A stretch of DNA of 64,000 nt from Diphasiastrum complanatum. Taxonomy: Eukaryota > Streptophyta > Lycopodiopsida > Lycopodiales > Lycopodiaceae. Positions within the stretch are counted from its first letter, which is position 1. The number at the start of each line of letters is the position of its first letter. The notes under the pieces are model-generated. The model did no database searches, was not told the DNA's origin, and saw only the letters and a list, made by a program, of their open reading frames with translations. The position numbers and the translations under genes are program-made. Where the stretch lies: the NCBI GenBank assembly GCA_029204225.1, contig CM055102.1, positions 35,336,585 to 35,400,584 on the forward strand. Direction: 5' to 3'. Shown piece after piece: positions 54,311 to 64,000 of this stretch.

Positions 54311-56936
54311 ACCTTGCATGAGGTTGTGCAGCGTATGTTACAAAATATTCATTAATGGTTGGATCGATGAACAACTCCTCAAGTGAGGGTTCTTTGTACT
54401 ATTTGACAATTAAAAAAACCTGATTTTTTGCAATCTGCTGGGAACAAACTCTCTCCCTCTTAACTATAGCTGGATCTGGAATGGATCTTACTTGATTTAG
54501 ATTGGTGAACGTTAACTCTCATAGATTTGGAAGTTAGTGATGTCTGAGAAAAATTTTGATCACTTTTTAGCTTATAGATTCATCAAAATTTTATACTAAC
54601 TCTCATAGACTTGGCCTTAGATAAAAAAGAGTTTCTGAGCTCAATGGACCAGGCAGTGAAGGTTACTTTTGCGAAGATTCACAGATTTGACAAAAATTCA
54701 AGTTTATTTTGTATTCTTACTCCAAACTTTGAAACACTTGCACAATTTACTAAATCATTAAGAACTCTCGCAAACTATTCTATAAGCTACTCTCGGAGTG
54801 AGGAAGCTTTCGGAGGAGTGACGAAGGTTAGTTGCAACAAAAAGCACACAACTGGAGTCTGCGAGGGTTTTGGATGGAAAAGTACACTTTTGGAGCTTGA
54901 GAACTGTAGTAAGGGCTGTTGTACTGCTAAGGAACTCTCCTAGACTCGTCTATAAGCTTGTCTCAATGAGAACTAGCTTCAGGGAGTGACAAAGGTTATA
55001 GAGTAGTTTAGAATTTTTTTTTTTTGTCTTTACAAGGGTTTTTTGATTTTTTTTGGGTATTTTCACTGGTGGGAAGTAACTCTCACCAACTTCTATGCAA
55101 GGATGGAACAATGTTCTTAGATTGTAGTCAATCAAGCGAAGGTTAGTTTTTAATGGTTTTTGAAAAGTCAAGATCTGATCGATGTTTTACCACTTTTTCC
55201 ATATAGATTTGTGGTTTTTATGGTTGGTCTTGCTGATGTGTCAAGCCCTTAGAGGTTGTCTCAGGTCTCAACTACCACCAAACACCTCCTTTGCTAGCTT
55301 GCAATAGATCACAACAACAAAATCAAGAAAACCACTCTAAACTATCTCAAAACCACCTCTAACTCTCTAAAAAGCCAAAGAAATGACTAAAAAACAACTA
55401 AACTAAAAAAATGAGTACAAAGAGTGCCTTTTTATTCTTGGGGAGGCCCTTGCCCCTTTGCTACTATTGGCTACTTCATTTGGAAAAAATTTGACTGGAT
55501 CAGATAACCCATTATACTTTGGTAAATCTAGATGAGGTGACCTTCTAACAATAACTTGTGGAGCGACAAATGGCTATTCAGGTACATCATGTTCATTATT
55601 TGTATCAGACATCTTTCCAAATCACTTCAAGGAACAATGACATTGGATCCAGATTTTTCAAACTCCTATCTCTGATCAAGTCTATAAAATTCTATTACTT
55701 GACAATAATCAGATTTTTAATTTTGGGAAATAGATCTTGATCAAGCGATCAACACTTCTAGAAATGTGAATTTCTCAAAATCAATATCAAACTATAACAG
55801 AATGTTTCAAAAATTTGACAGTAGCTAGATTTGATAGATCAGAATTCAAAAATAGTATTGGCGAAGATCGACTCAGTGAGGGTTCTTTCACTATTATTTT
55901 GGATAAAAATCACTTATTTGGCTGTTTCTAACAAATCTGGTAAAACTAACCTTTTTTTGATTGACAATAAGTATATCTGGTAATGATAATGCCAGGGTAG
56001 AATTGGCAAAGATTCTTTTCTCGCGAACAATGGTTTTTTGCAGCTTGAAGAGGATAAAAATAGACTTTTTGGATGATCTTGATAAATGTAACTTTTGCCG
56101 AACTCAAAAATGATAAAATACTTTAGAAGACAAGTCGACGAAGGTTCAGGCGAAGGATCAAGAGTGATACTGTTATTTTTGCAAAAAAGAGTATTTTTTT
56201 TTTGACAAAAACATGTGAGAACTAACCTTAACTTCCCAACTCACTGATTATATAAAGATAGTATGTTGTTGGACTGACTCTAACTCTAACTCTAGCGAAG
56301 ATTCAAGCGAAGGTTCTTCTCAGAGAACTGATATTTTTCTAGAAAGATATTAAATTTCTACAAAAGGTTATCAACAACTAGATGAACAGTCACTATAGCC
56401 TATTATAATTTTAACCGTCGCCGACCTGGTAGTAGATAGATCTAGGTCAGATCTAGGTATAGTAGAACATGCAAAGATTGGTTTTCTGTATTTTTTGATT
56501 TTTTAGGGTTTTTATACTGTATTTGGTGATTTTTGTTTTGTTTCTATAAATCGGCTGGGATGTAACCTTTGCCTTTCACATTGAATATTCTCTGTATGAA
56601 GGCGGTACTATCTGCAAGTCGACGAAGGTTGGTTGCAAGGAGCATAAAGTTATAAAGACTAAGGACAATTTTGTCCCCTTTTTTACCAAAATGGCAAAAA
56701 TAAATGATTTTTTCAAATGCAAATGGATCTTAAGAATGGTATCTGTCTGGCTTCCCCTGCTCAACAATCAAAATTAGATTTCAAACAAGAAAATCCACAC
56801 AAATCAAGCAAGATCTCTCCCAAATTAACCCTAAAATGTAATTTTAATTCTATTATGCCAAAACAAGATGCTTAAATGCAAGCTAACATCCATCCATCAA
56901 TCAAATACATGTCGAAAATTAAAAGTTTGGCGTAGA
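54311..56936 (-). other. long non-coding leader of second Ty3 element
   Basis: About 2.6 kb between the primer site and the knuckle has no coding frame. The words GAAGGTT and GCGAAGGTT recur (for example 54825, 55138, 56148, 56300 and 56625). Long leaders are known in some plant Ty3 lineages. Confidence 0.45.
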
Positions 56937-56954
56937 TCCCCGACAACAGTGCCA
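56937..56954 (-). other. primer binding site (tRNA-Asp), second Ty3 element
   Basis: The minus strand reads TGGCACTGTTGTCGGGGA, 15 of 18 matches to the complement of tRNA-Asp. All differences are transitions. Confidence 0.85.
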
Positions 56955-56958
56955 AAAT

Positions 56959-57157
56959 TGTAATAGGTAGTTTGTATCCACCCTCAACCCTAGATCCAAG
57001 CACACAAGCATCAAGGAGATGAAGATGATTAACTAGTTGTCACTTAGAGATTCATCTCCATGAGAGCGATAACATAGTTCATAATCAAGCATGTGAGCCT
57101 TATGATCCATATCTAATACTAAGCATTAACACTACATCCATAACAATGATAGAGACT

Positions 57158-57254
<97 letters not shown>

Positions 57255-57465
57255 CATAATAATAATCAATTCCAATAAACATCAAATCCAACAATTAGCA
57301 AATATAAAGAAAACATGAGAGATAGAGGAGAAAAGATGAAGAGCAAGGACATTCCATATCCATTCCATAAGAGGACCAACATGCTTGTACTGAAATGAAG
57401 AGAAAGTGTCTACAATAATTCAAAACTACCACTATATATAGTGGATTTTAGGGCTTTGGCCTTTA
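56959..57465 (-). repeat. LTR of second Ty3 element
   Basis: It ends ...TATTACA at 56959, four bases before the primer site. TATATATAG at about 57433-57441 could be its promoter. It contains the (CT)n(CA)n array. The outer end is not defined and may lie beyond 57.46 kb. Confidence 0.55.
57164..57250. repeat. (CT)n(CA)n microsatellite
   Basis: About 18 CT units followed by about 24 CA units, the same order as at 36.0 kb. Confidence 0.95.
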
Positions 57466-58060
57466 TTGAGATGTCCTTCTAGTGGTGATCAGATATCTTC
57501 ACATGATTCTATTCGAGATGTGGTTGCGACAATCACTATCGAGAGTGGTTTCCATGTTCTTCGTGAGCAACTGCATGTCCTTCTAGTTACTACCTCACAA
57601 TCCTCTCATCGACGTGTTGATCTTGTTCTCTCCAAAAATGGTGTTCGAACTTTGGGTGACGTGATTATTGTTGATCCGACTCGTCCTGATCATCTACAAC
57701 AGACATCTACCACTCAAGGAGTGGCAGCCAATCACGTGGCCCTTGACAAAGAACGTGACTATCGGGATCAGTACCGTTCTGAGGCATTTATTCCTTTTGC
57801 TATGGAGACTTTTGGATGTCTTCATAAAAAATTTGACAAGTTTCTCAATGACTGTGCGGCTCTATATGTCAAAAGGCATTCTACACTTCATTTGTCCATC
57901 ATGGTGTCCTATTTTTGACAATGCGTATCTATTACCTTACAACATGGTCAAGCTCAGCTGTTAATTCGTCGTGGTAATGCAGCTGCTTCACGGAATCCTA
58001 CTCAACTTCCTGTGTATTCAACATTACAAAGTGATGTTTTCCATGTTGTTGGTGTCGTTT
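57466..58060 (+). pseudogene. non-LTR retroelement C-terminal, endonuclease-like
   Basis: The frame opens CPSSGDQISSHDSIRDVVAT, which resembles the end of a zinc-binding segment followed by the H-D-x-x-R-D-x helix found after the RT of some LINE-type proteins. RRVDLVLSKNGVRTLGDVII then has the P/V-D-L-V ... D-V-x-I spacing of restriction-like endonucleases (PD-(D/E)XK) of R2-type elements. The sequence DPTRPD, YRDQYRSEAFIPFAMETFGC and the helical end FLNDCAALYVKRH follow. A frameshift near 57916 leads to ITLQHGQAQLLIRRG in another frame up to about 58060. I recall similar C-termini in plant and algal retroelements, but the endonuclease reading is inference. No RT lies upstream, consistent with the 5' truncation usual for LINE insertions. 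Confidence 0.5.
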
Positions 58061-58328
58061 AAACTTTTGTTTCCTAAGTTTTCAAGGATATCTAGATCAG
58101 TTACATATTTAAGTTTTCAAGCAAATCTAGATCACTTACATATTTAAGTTTGCCTTTGGGCGTTTAATTTTTCAATCTTTAATCATTTACTTCTTGATGA
58201 TTTTCTCATCTCTCTTTCAATAAAGTAATACTTCTTTTTAAGGCCAATCCCCATGAAGATAATAAAGATAATCATGCCAACTGATTCAAGCTCCTTCACA
58301 AAAATATTACAAAGAAGAGAGAGCCACA
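58061..58328 (+). other. upstream region of DUF6737 gene
   Basis: Contains a short AT-rich direct repeat (58095-58150, AGTTTTCAAG.A.ATCTAGATCA twice). A start codon at 58253 is out of frame with the gene. Confidence 0.4.
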
Positions 58329-60199
58329 ATGGTCTTCCTCTTCTCTCCCTCTCGTCTCTTCTCTTCGCATCGCCATCCCTCGCCGCTCTTCCCTCTCGCT
58401 TCTCCTCGCCCTCCCCCGCCTGCTGCTTTTGCAGCCATCACAAATAGCATCACCGCCTGCTCCTCTTCCTCGTCTAGGTCTCTCATACCGGACAATCGAG
58501 CTAGGTTTTTGCTGATACCCGATGGCTTATGCAGAAGCTATCGGCAGTGCAGTCAGAGAAGGGCAGCTAGATTCAGAAACACTAGTGAAGCAAGCGACGG
58601 GCTTAAGGACGATGGAGTTATTGAGGATATGGAAAAATATTTGAATGATCTTTCGCTGGAGTATGAGAGTGTCTGGGATACAAAGCCTGCGTGGTACTTT
58701 TTATTGATTATTCCAGAATTAGGGTTTCTAGAAGAAGTACAATGGCAAACAGTTTAGTATGTAGTAGCAGTCAATTTCTCTTTTTTCAGTCGATTGCTTT
58801 CGAATCTTGTCTGACGGATCGCCTTAAGAGTTTTGGTTGTTGATTTGGATGTATGGTCCATGATTGTGAAGGTGTCAGCCCTGGACAATTATACTCACGG
58901 GGTTGGTGATTGTGAGTGGTTCATGGCTCCTTTTTCATTTGGTAGTGGTCACTGCAGTGCTGGCCTTCTTGGTGGCTGCCTGGTGGTTCATATTTCTCTA
59001 CTCCTATCCTTTGGTACGTAACAATCGCCTTAATGTTACGTTGCCCTAATTTAGAGACAGTGAAAGCTGAAGCATTGTGTGTTAGCTTTTCCTTTATGAG
59101 TGATGGTTTTTCTGGAGCAGCAATGAAGCTAGTAGCCATGAACTTCTCTCTCTCTCATGCATACAGCACATATATAGCATGATGAACCGCATCTTGAAGA
59201 TACATTAGGTATTTTGACCAGATGCGGTCTGTGCACATCCTGATATCCGTAAATGTGCAGGTTTTTTTGTAGGCTCATAGTGAACAAGTTACTAGATGAT
59301 GTGTGTTCAGAGACATGAAAACGATTGGCGAGTGCTCTAATCGAGCCATGGTAGTGGTGAGACAAGAGCACAAGCTGTAATTTCCCCAATACGTAGAGAA
59401 AAGCCCATTATCAAGCTTAGCATGTGTGATGAAGATCTTCCCCCAAACCTCCAGGAGAGAGGTTGAAATAATACTGCATCCAAGAGGGCTCCATATTGTC
59501 AGATTCCATCCAAGATTAAGAGGGCTTTATATTTTCAAATTCCATTCATGAAAACTTTGTATTGTTAAAGCTGAAAGTTAGAAACAACGAGTTTGTAAGG
59601 ATGAAACCATGGTGGAATAATACACTGGATAATGAAGGCCCTCAAACGGGATCTCCAAATTCCAATCATGTAAGTTGTGAGTTGACACAAATCAACTAAT
59701 TGCACAACCTTGCTGAAGATCCTTCTATAAATGTGTTAGTTTTTTTGGAGATTCTAGGTGGGCAAGACTTTGCAAACATTTCCATTATTCAGGCTTTCAA
59801 ATATCTCCATTTATTAGTGTTCGTCCTTTCTCCCATAGGTTGCAAAAACCATTGCGTGCTTCCATCGCATCATTGAGAATTTGAGAAACATTTTTTTTGT
59901 TAGATTTGGTTTCTACTTGTTATCAATTTTTGGCACTTGTATTTACATTCACTTGTCTTTCATTATTAAAATAATAATGTGTTGTTTTATTTAAGACTTT
60001 ACCATCCTAATGCAATGTTGTGTGGCTTGCCTTGTCGAATTTGTTGCTGTGGTTGAAAGTTTCAAATATTTTGTCCTTGCACTCAATCTATTTTTTCATA
60101 TAAATTGTGCTTGATTTATGGCAGGCTTACTCAGAAATGATTGATAGGAGGAGGAAAGCTTTGATGGAAGGAAATCATGATCATTCTGGAAGAACTTGA
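58329..60199 (+). CDS. DUF6737-type chloroplast membrane protein, 3 exons
   Basis: Exons 58329-58693, 58872-59013 and 60125-60199 join in frame to a 193-residue protein. Exon 1 starts with a Ser/Arg/Pro-rich, acid-poor stretch of about 60 residues, a typical chloroplast transit peptide. It then gives VIEDMEKYLNDLSLEYESVW. The first junction (TG|GTACTT, GAAG|GTGTCAG) creates W-C-Q-P-W, and exon 2 supplies two hydrophobic segments (TIILTGLVIVSGSWLLFHLV and VLAFLVAAWWFIFLYSYPL). The second intron (GTACGT ... GGCAG, 1,111 bp) leads to AYSEMIDRRRKALMEG and a stop. The order EDMEKYLN..SLEYDSVWDTKP, WCQPW, YSYP and AYSEMI is what I recall of the conserved plant/cyanobacterial DUF6737 family. No damage is seen, so it is probably a working host gene. 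The function of the family is not established. Confidence 0.85.
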
Positions 60200-61540
60200 C
60201 CATTTGAGCAATCATATAGCTAAAAAGTTGTCAAATCGTTTATGTGATTATATTTTGGAATGTACTCAATTATTCTTTGTAATTTATTGGCTTCAACAAG
60301 AGTATCATTGTTATTAGCATTTGTTCTACGAACTGAAATGAGGTAATTTTGGGTTTTTGTAGACAACAATTTTGTGAACGACCTATTCTTTTAACATGGG
60401 CTTTATGTATTAAGAATTTGATTTTTGCAAGCTTTAAATTAGTTCCTTGTTCTTGGCCTAACATGACTTTAGAGCAACCAATTTGTATATGTAGATTCCA
60501 CACGAAAATTAATCATTCACCCATTAACTAACTTTTTTACAAACTATTCTATCCCAATCCCAACAAGGCCTCAATTAAACAAGCTCATTTTTCATGTTTT
60601 CTTATCAACGAGTTTTTTTCAGACTCATTGTTAAAACATCGCAAGCACACTCAGGCAACATGCTCACAGATTCACATTGGAAGTTAAAGGGCTAGTTGGG
60701 TTTCTAGGCTTGCATCTCTCTCTAACACATCTCTAAGTGACATTTAGTTGTATGGTCATCCTCCTGTCTTTATGTGGCACTGTGTCTCAGTCACCTCAAC
60801 TTCTTGTTGGCTAACTTCTTGTAAAACTTTGAGCTAATTTCAACATTGATGGCTAGGCCCATCATGGTCTTTCTAAATCTTCTCAAATCATGATATGATG
60901 TGAGGGACATAGCTTTTAAGTTACATCTTAGAAGAAACTACTTTTTTTTCACTCAAAATGTTTTATGATGATCGTTATAGAATCATATAAATCAGTTCAA
61001 AAATCTATTGCAGACAGATGGTAGTTGTTGGATCAATCATTGACGATCAAGATGCAATCATGACATTGCTTTGAAGCTTGCCTGACACATACGAAAGTTA
61101 GGTGATTGTTATTTATCCATAAGAGCACACAACAAGTTACTTGAGGTGACGGTCTCATTTATGAGAAAATGCTGGTTTGGAGCTATAGTTCTTTTGGGTG
61201 CCATGTGTACAGGGATTGTTTTTGTTGCGCAGCCATCCTAAAGGGAGTCGGGAACCACGACTTAGCTTCTCGCCTTTCAACTCTTGTCGTCCGAACCCAC
61301 TTGACATACAAGCAGCCAACTCGCCAACAACGATCAGACTTCACCAATTTGAAGTTCGGAAACCAACATTGAAATCCAACCTGGCGCCATGCCAGACCGG
61401 GGGTCCCGATGTGGGTGACTTCCCTCCAAGCAAGCCGCCTGACATACATCAAACTTAACTAATTCGAAGCTTCGTTATAAACGAGTAACATCCATTCCAA
61501 GTGTGAAAAATGCAAAAATAAGTTTGGTAGAGGCCAAAAA
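60200..61540. other. downstream spacer, nothing supported
   Basis: Contains the 3' flank of the DUF6737 gene. A GC-richer stretch at 61240-61455 shares words (CATACA..AAACTTAACTAA, GCCAGAC) with 62330-62430 and is probably repetitive. Confidence 0.45.
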
Positions 61541-62290
61541 TCTTGTATATAGATAAACACACATGTGTGGAGCCTGTTCCCACGTGTGTAACTAGTGTAC
61601 TTGTCATGTACCATAATCATATAGGATGTACATATGATTTAATTCAAGTTCTAGTGACTAAAAAGGTCAAAAACTAGTTTTCTAGACATATGACACATGG
61701 CATCAATCTATTGATTGCATGAGCCACATCCTTTGGATAGGTGTCATATCACATGTGTAGAGGATAGCTCACATGTGTGGAAAAAGCTGAAGTAGGCGAA
61801 TTTTGACTTCTAGAAGATTTCCAAGTAGATCTCCATATAGAAGGAAAATGGACCAAAAGTGCTCAAAATAGAAGGTTTTGTCCAAGTGTCAGTTTTGCAT
61901 GATGAATCATCATATGACAAAGCACCTTCACACATGTGGGATCAGAGGGATGATCAGTACCACGAGCTCCCACTTATTGTATATATAGAGCCACATTTGG
62001 CCATAATCAATGTGAGACATCAATCTTAGTTTTGGAAGCAATTTTGAGCGATTCTCTCCATTTGTCTACATTTGTTTTGATTGTTTTGAGGTTCTATCAA
62101 TGTGTACTTGATTTTCAGGTTGGAGTCCGTACTCAGACAGTGTTTCACATGTGTGAAACCATAAAGTACACTTACCTTCAATTAATGATTGTTCTTGTTA
62201 GGATTTTGTGTCTAGGATTGATCTAGATTGATCTTAATCTGAAGTAGATTGATAGATCAAGTAATCTGACAACCAATCCCTCTTGAGGAT
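61540..62290 (+). repeat. LTR-like promoter block
   Basis: A strong TATA box (TGTATATATAGAGCC, about 61978-61992) follows many CACATGTGTGG/A words (61562, 61755, 61771, 61932 and 62147). The make-up resembles a copia U3-R-U5 region, but no TG/CA ends, primer site or second copy was found. Confidence 0.3.
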
Positions 62291-62780
62291 CAGATTAGGA
62301 TCCACTCTTGGTCCTTTTTGTACTTTTTCCACACCAAACAAGTCATCCGACTTATATTAGACTTAACCAACTCAAGGCTTTGTCACGAGCGCTCACGCCA
62401 GACTGGACAGCCATAAACAGATGACTTCCACCCATTAGAGAAAATTTGAGCACAAAAGAGGCCTTTCAAAAAGATACCTTTTATTTATTTTTCTCAAAAG
62501 TTTCTTCCACATGGTCCAATCAAAACACTCAAATTTGAAATCTACGTAACATAGCTCCTTCAAATTGATTTTTTTTTTCTTTTTAAAAGAACTATAATTT
62601 TGCATCGGGGGCAGCCCGTAAATAAATCATTTTATTTGTAGTAAAGTATGCAACTAAGTAAAAAAATAGTGTAACTTTTGATCGACAACTCGGATTGAGA
62701 CGATTACGGTGGCATTAGAAAGCCCTCGACAAGAGCTTTTCAACGACACCCAACATGACCTAGTTCCGAACTACGGTGAA

Positions 62781-63238
62781 GAAGTTATGGCCAGTCAAAG
62801 TTTTGGTCGGTCAACACTTGGTCAACCCAATATCTCTTTCAAGCGCAGTTGACCGGTTTGATCACCTTCATGTAATCCCAATTACATGAACCACTGGGTG
62901 ACTTTACTTTATATCAGAAATCAAATCCGAAAGCTAAAGAAATTCCACTTTAATCATAGTCTAAAACTTATCTACAATTTCTTGCAAAAAATAATGCCTC
63001 TTGATACAAATATTATTAGAATATCCAAATATTCTAAAATACCACAATTCAGTCATCTAAAATCTCTAGGAGATCCATCAAGTCTCAGACAATTATAACT
63101 CAATCTAGAGTACTGCAATTGTTCTAATAAGGTAAAAGCCCCATTTCTAGCACGGGGTTAAACCGGTCAACTGCGCTTGAAAGAGATATTGGGTTGACCA
63201 AGTGTTGACCGACCAAAACTTTGACTGGCCATAACTTC
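62781..63238. repeat. perfect 79-bp inverted repeat, 300-bp spacer
   Basis: 62781-62859 and 63160-63238 are exact reverse complements (79 of 79). The arms begin GAAGTTATGGCCAGTCAAAG. The 300-bp AT-rich spacer opens with a hairpin TTCATGTAAT-CCCA-ATTACATGAA that also occurs at 38.4 kb. Confidence 0.95.
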
Positions 63239-63735
63239 CTTACTTCCCACACGTGTGAGTGAGAGTTGGAAGTGATTGAATGCAGTAGTAGTGTGTTTTT
63301 GCCATAGAATCAAAGATAGATCTCGAATCTCAATCTAGTCTTGATCTTGGTGCATCTACACACCTTAGGAGATCACAAGTACATGTTGTGGACAATCCAC
63401 ATGTGTGAAATCAATAAATTTGGCACTGGCTGAATTCTGGGCGCCGACGTCGTTAGCGTCGAGAGCAGCAATGGCGCTGCTGGCGCCAGTGGCGCCGAAA
63501 ATTAAGCTTGCATTGTAAAGGTAACTTTATATCATCCACCCCACCTTTATAAAATTTGATGTCTTCATTAGATGTCATATTAAAGTAAATGTGTCTCCCA
63601 ATTAAAATTAACTACATTTAAGCTACTTGGCACAATACTCAATTTACTAGTCGGAGGCTCAATTCTTTATATTGAGAAATTACATAACTTGAAAATATCA
63701 CTTTGCCTAGGAAAAGCGTAGATTACATGTATATC
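63239..63735. other. spacer, no gene
   Basis: Holds CACACGTGTGAG (63248) and CACATGTGTGAA (63396) words like those of the LTR-like block. A short repeated GGCGCC-rich patch lies at 63445-63500. Confidence 0.4.
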
Positions 63736-64000
63736 ACATACGTAAAATCCAAAATCTTTATTAACTGGTGACAGAGGCTTTTCATTGAAATGTTCGCCCC
63801 TCTCACTTTTGACTTTTGACTTTAGAACTCCTTTCAGATCCTGATTTGTCTTTGATGCAGTTTGTGTTGAGCTGCCTGAGCTCCAAATTTGATCATTTTC
63901 GCACAAATATCAGGCCTCCTTGAGCCAAAGGATTTATCGATGATTGTCCACTTTATGGTCCACTCCGTGCCTTGTTGCTTTTGCACCTTGATTTCTCTCC
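63736..64000 (-). CDS. possible exon of a gene leaving the window
   Basis: Minus-strand sequence reads SSGSSTQTASKTNQDLKGVL, KSKVKSERGEHFNEKPLSPV and NKDFGFY, then a good donor TAC|GTATGT at about 63735. It may continue beyond 64000. Charged, Ser-rich, with no domain recognised. The exon call rests on composition and the donor only. Confidence 0.3.

Noticed and set aside
57100-57294. Frame of Cys-Val and Arg-Glu repeats
   Set aside because: Translation of the (CT)n(CA)n microsatellite.
1-64000. CRISPR array, rRNA or tRNA genes
   Set aside because: No regularly spaced identical short repeats with unique spacers. No cloverleaf with intact A and B boxes and no rRNA core sequence were noticed. 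Matches to tRNA ends are retrotransposon primer sites.

Overview
This window is nuclear DNA from a land plant. The reasons are plant-type introns, a chloroplast-type DUF6737 gene split over three exons, a MAPK-substrate-like small gene with the FRRQGSSG start, a decayed plant receptor-like kinase, and many Ty1/copia and Ty3 LTR retrotransposons primed by tRNA-iMet or tRNA-Asp. The sequence is AT-rich and repeat-dense. I cannot place the species more closely. No bacterial genes, rRNA, tRNA gene or CRISPR array were seen.

Layout. 0-1.4 kb: receptor-kinase remnant and a CT-rich 65-bp tandem repeat. 2-3 kb: two gag-like modules on + and a stray CCHC knuckle on -. 3-17.7 kb: a broken Ty3 element on the - strand (5' LTR at right, tRNA-Asp primer site, gag, protease region, RNase H, integrase, an extra coiled-coil reading frame, truncated 3' LTR at left). 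It has lost its RT palm, carries a backwards scrap of its own LTR in that gap, and was split in gag by a Ty1/copia element on + (10.1-15.5 kb) that has no 3' LTR. 17.7-19.2 kb: the end of another copia element. 19.2-24 kb: AT-rich and empty.

24-36 kb is the least ordinary part. It holds a multi-exon unknown gene on - (24.4-26.2 kb) with an acidic 11-residue repeat, a 1-kb TIR element (26.6-27.65 kb), and then a run of decayed intron-bearing genes: a protein with a WSSQGMEKFHW motif, an acidic unknown, two separate histone H3-fold remnants, an Ulp1/SUMO-protease-like remnant directly behind one H3 remnant, and two further unknowns. Two of these genes face each other across a short promoter with two divergent TATA boxes.

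36-57.5 kb is mostly LTR-element debris. A 0.46-0.51 kb LTR family occurs three times (37.7 kb on -, 43.8 kb and 50.3 kb on +). There is also a scrambled copia copy at 41.4-43.8 kb, and a second Ty3 element on - (52.6-57.5 kb) with a tRNA-Asp primer site, a long empty leader and a CCHC gag remnant. An apparently intact small host gene sits at 47.5 kb.

57.5-64 kb carries a non-LTR retrotransposon endonuclease-like end, the DUF6737 gene (58.33-60.20 kb, complete, 193 aa), an LTR-like block, a perfect 79-bp inverted repeat, and the edge of a gene that leaves the window at right. Only the DUF6737 gene, the MAPK-substrate-like gene and possibly the 26-kb unknown look functional. Everything else is transposon or pseudogene.
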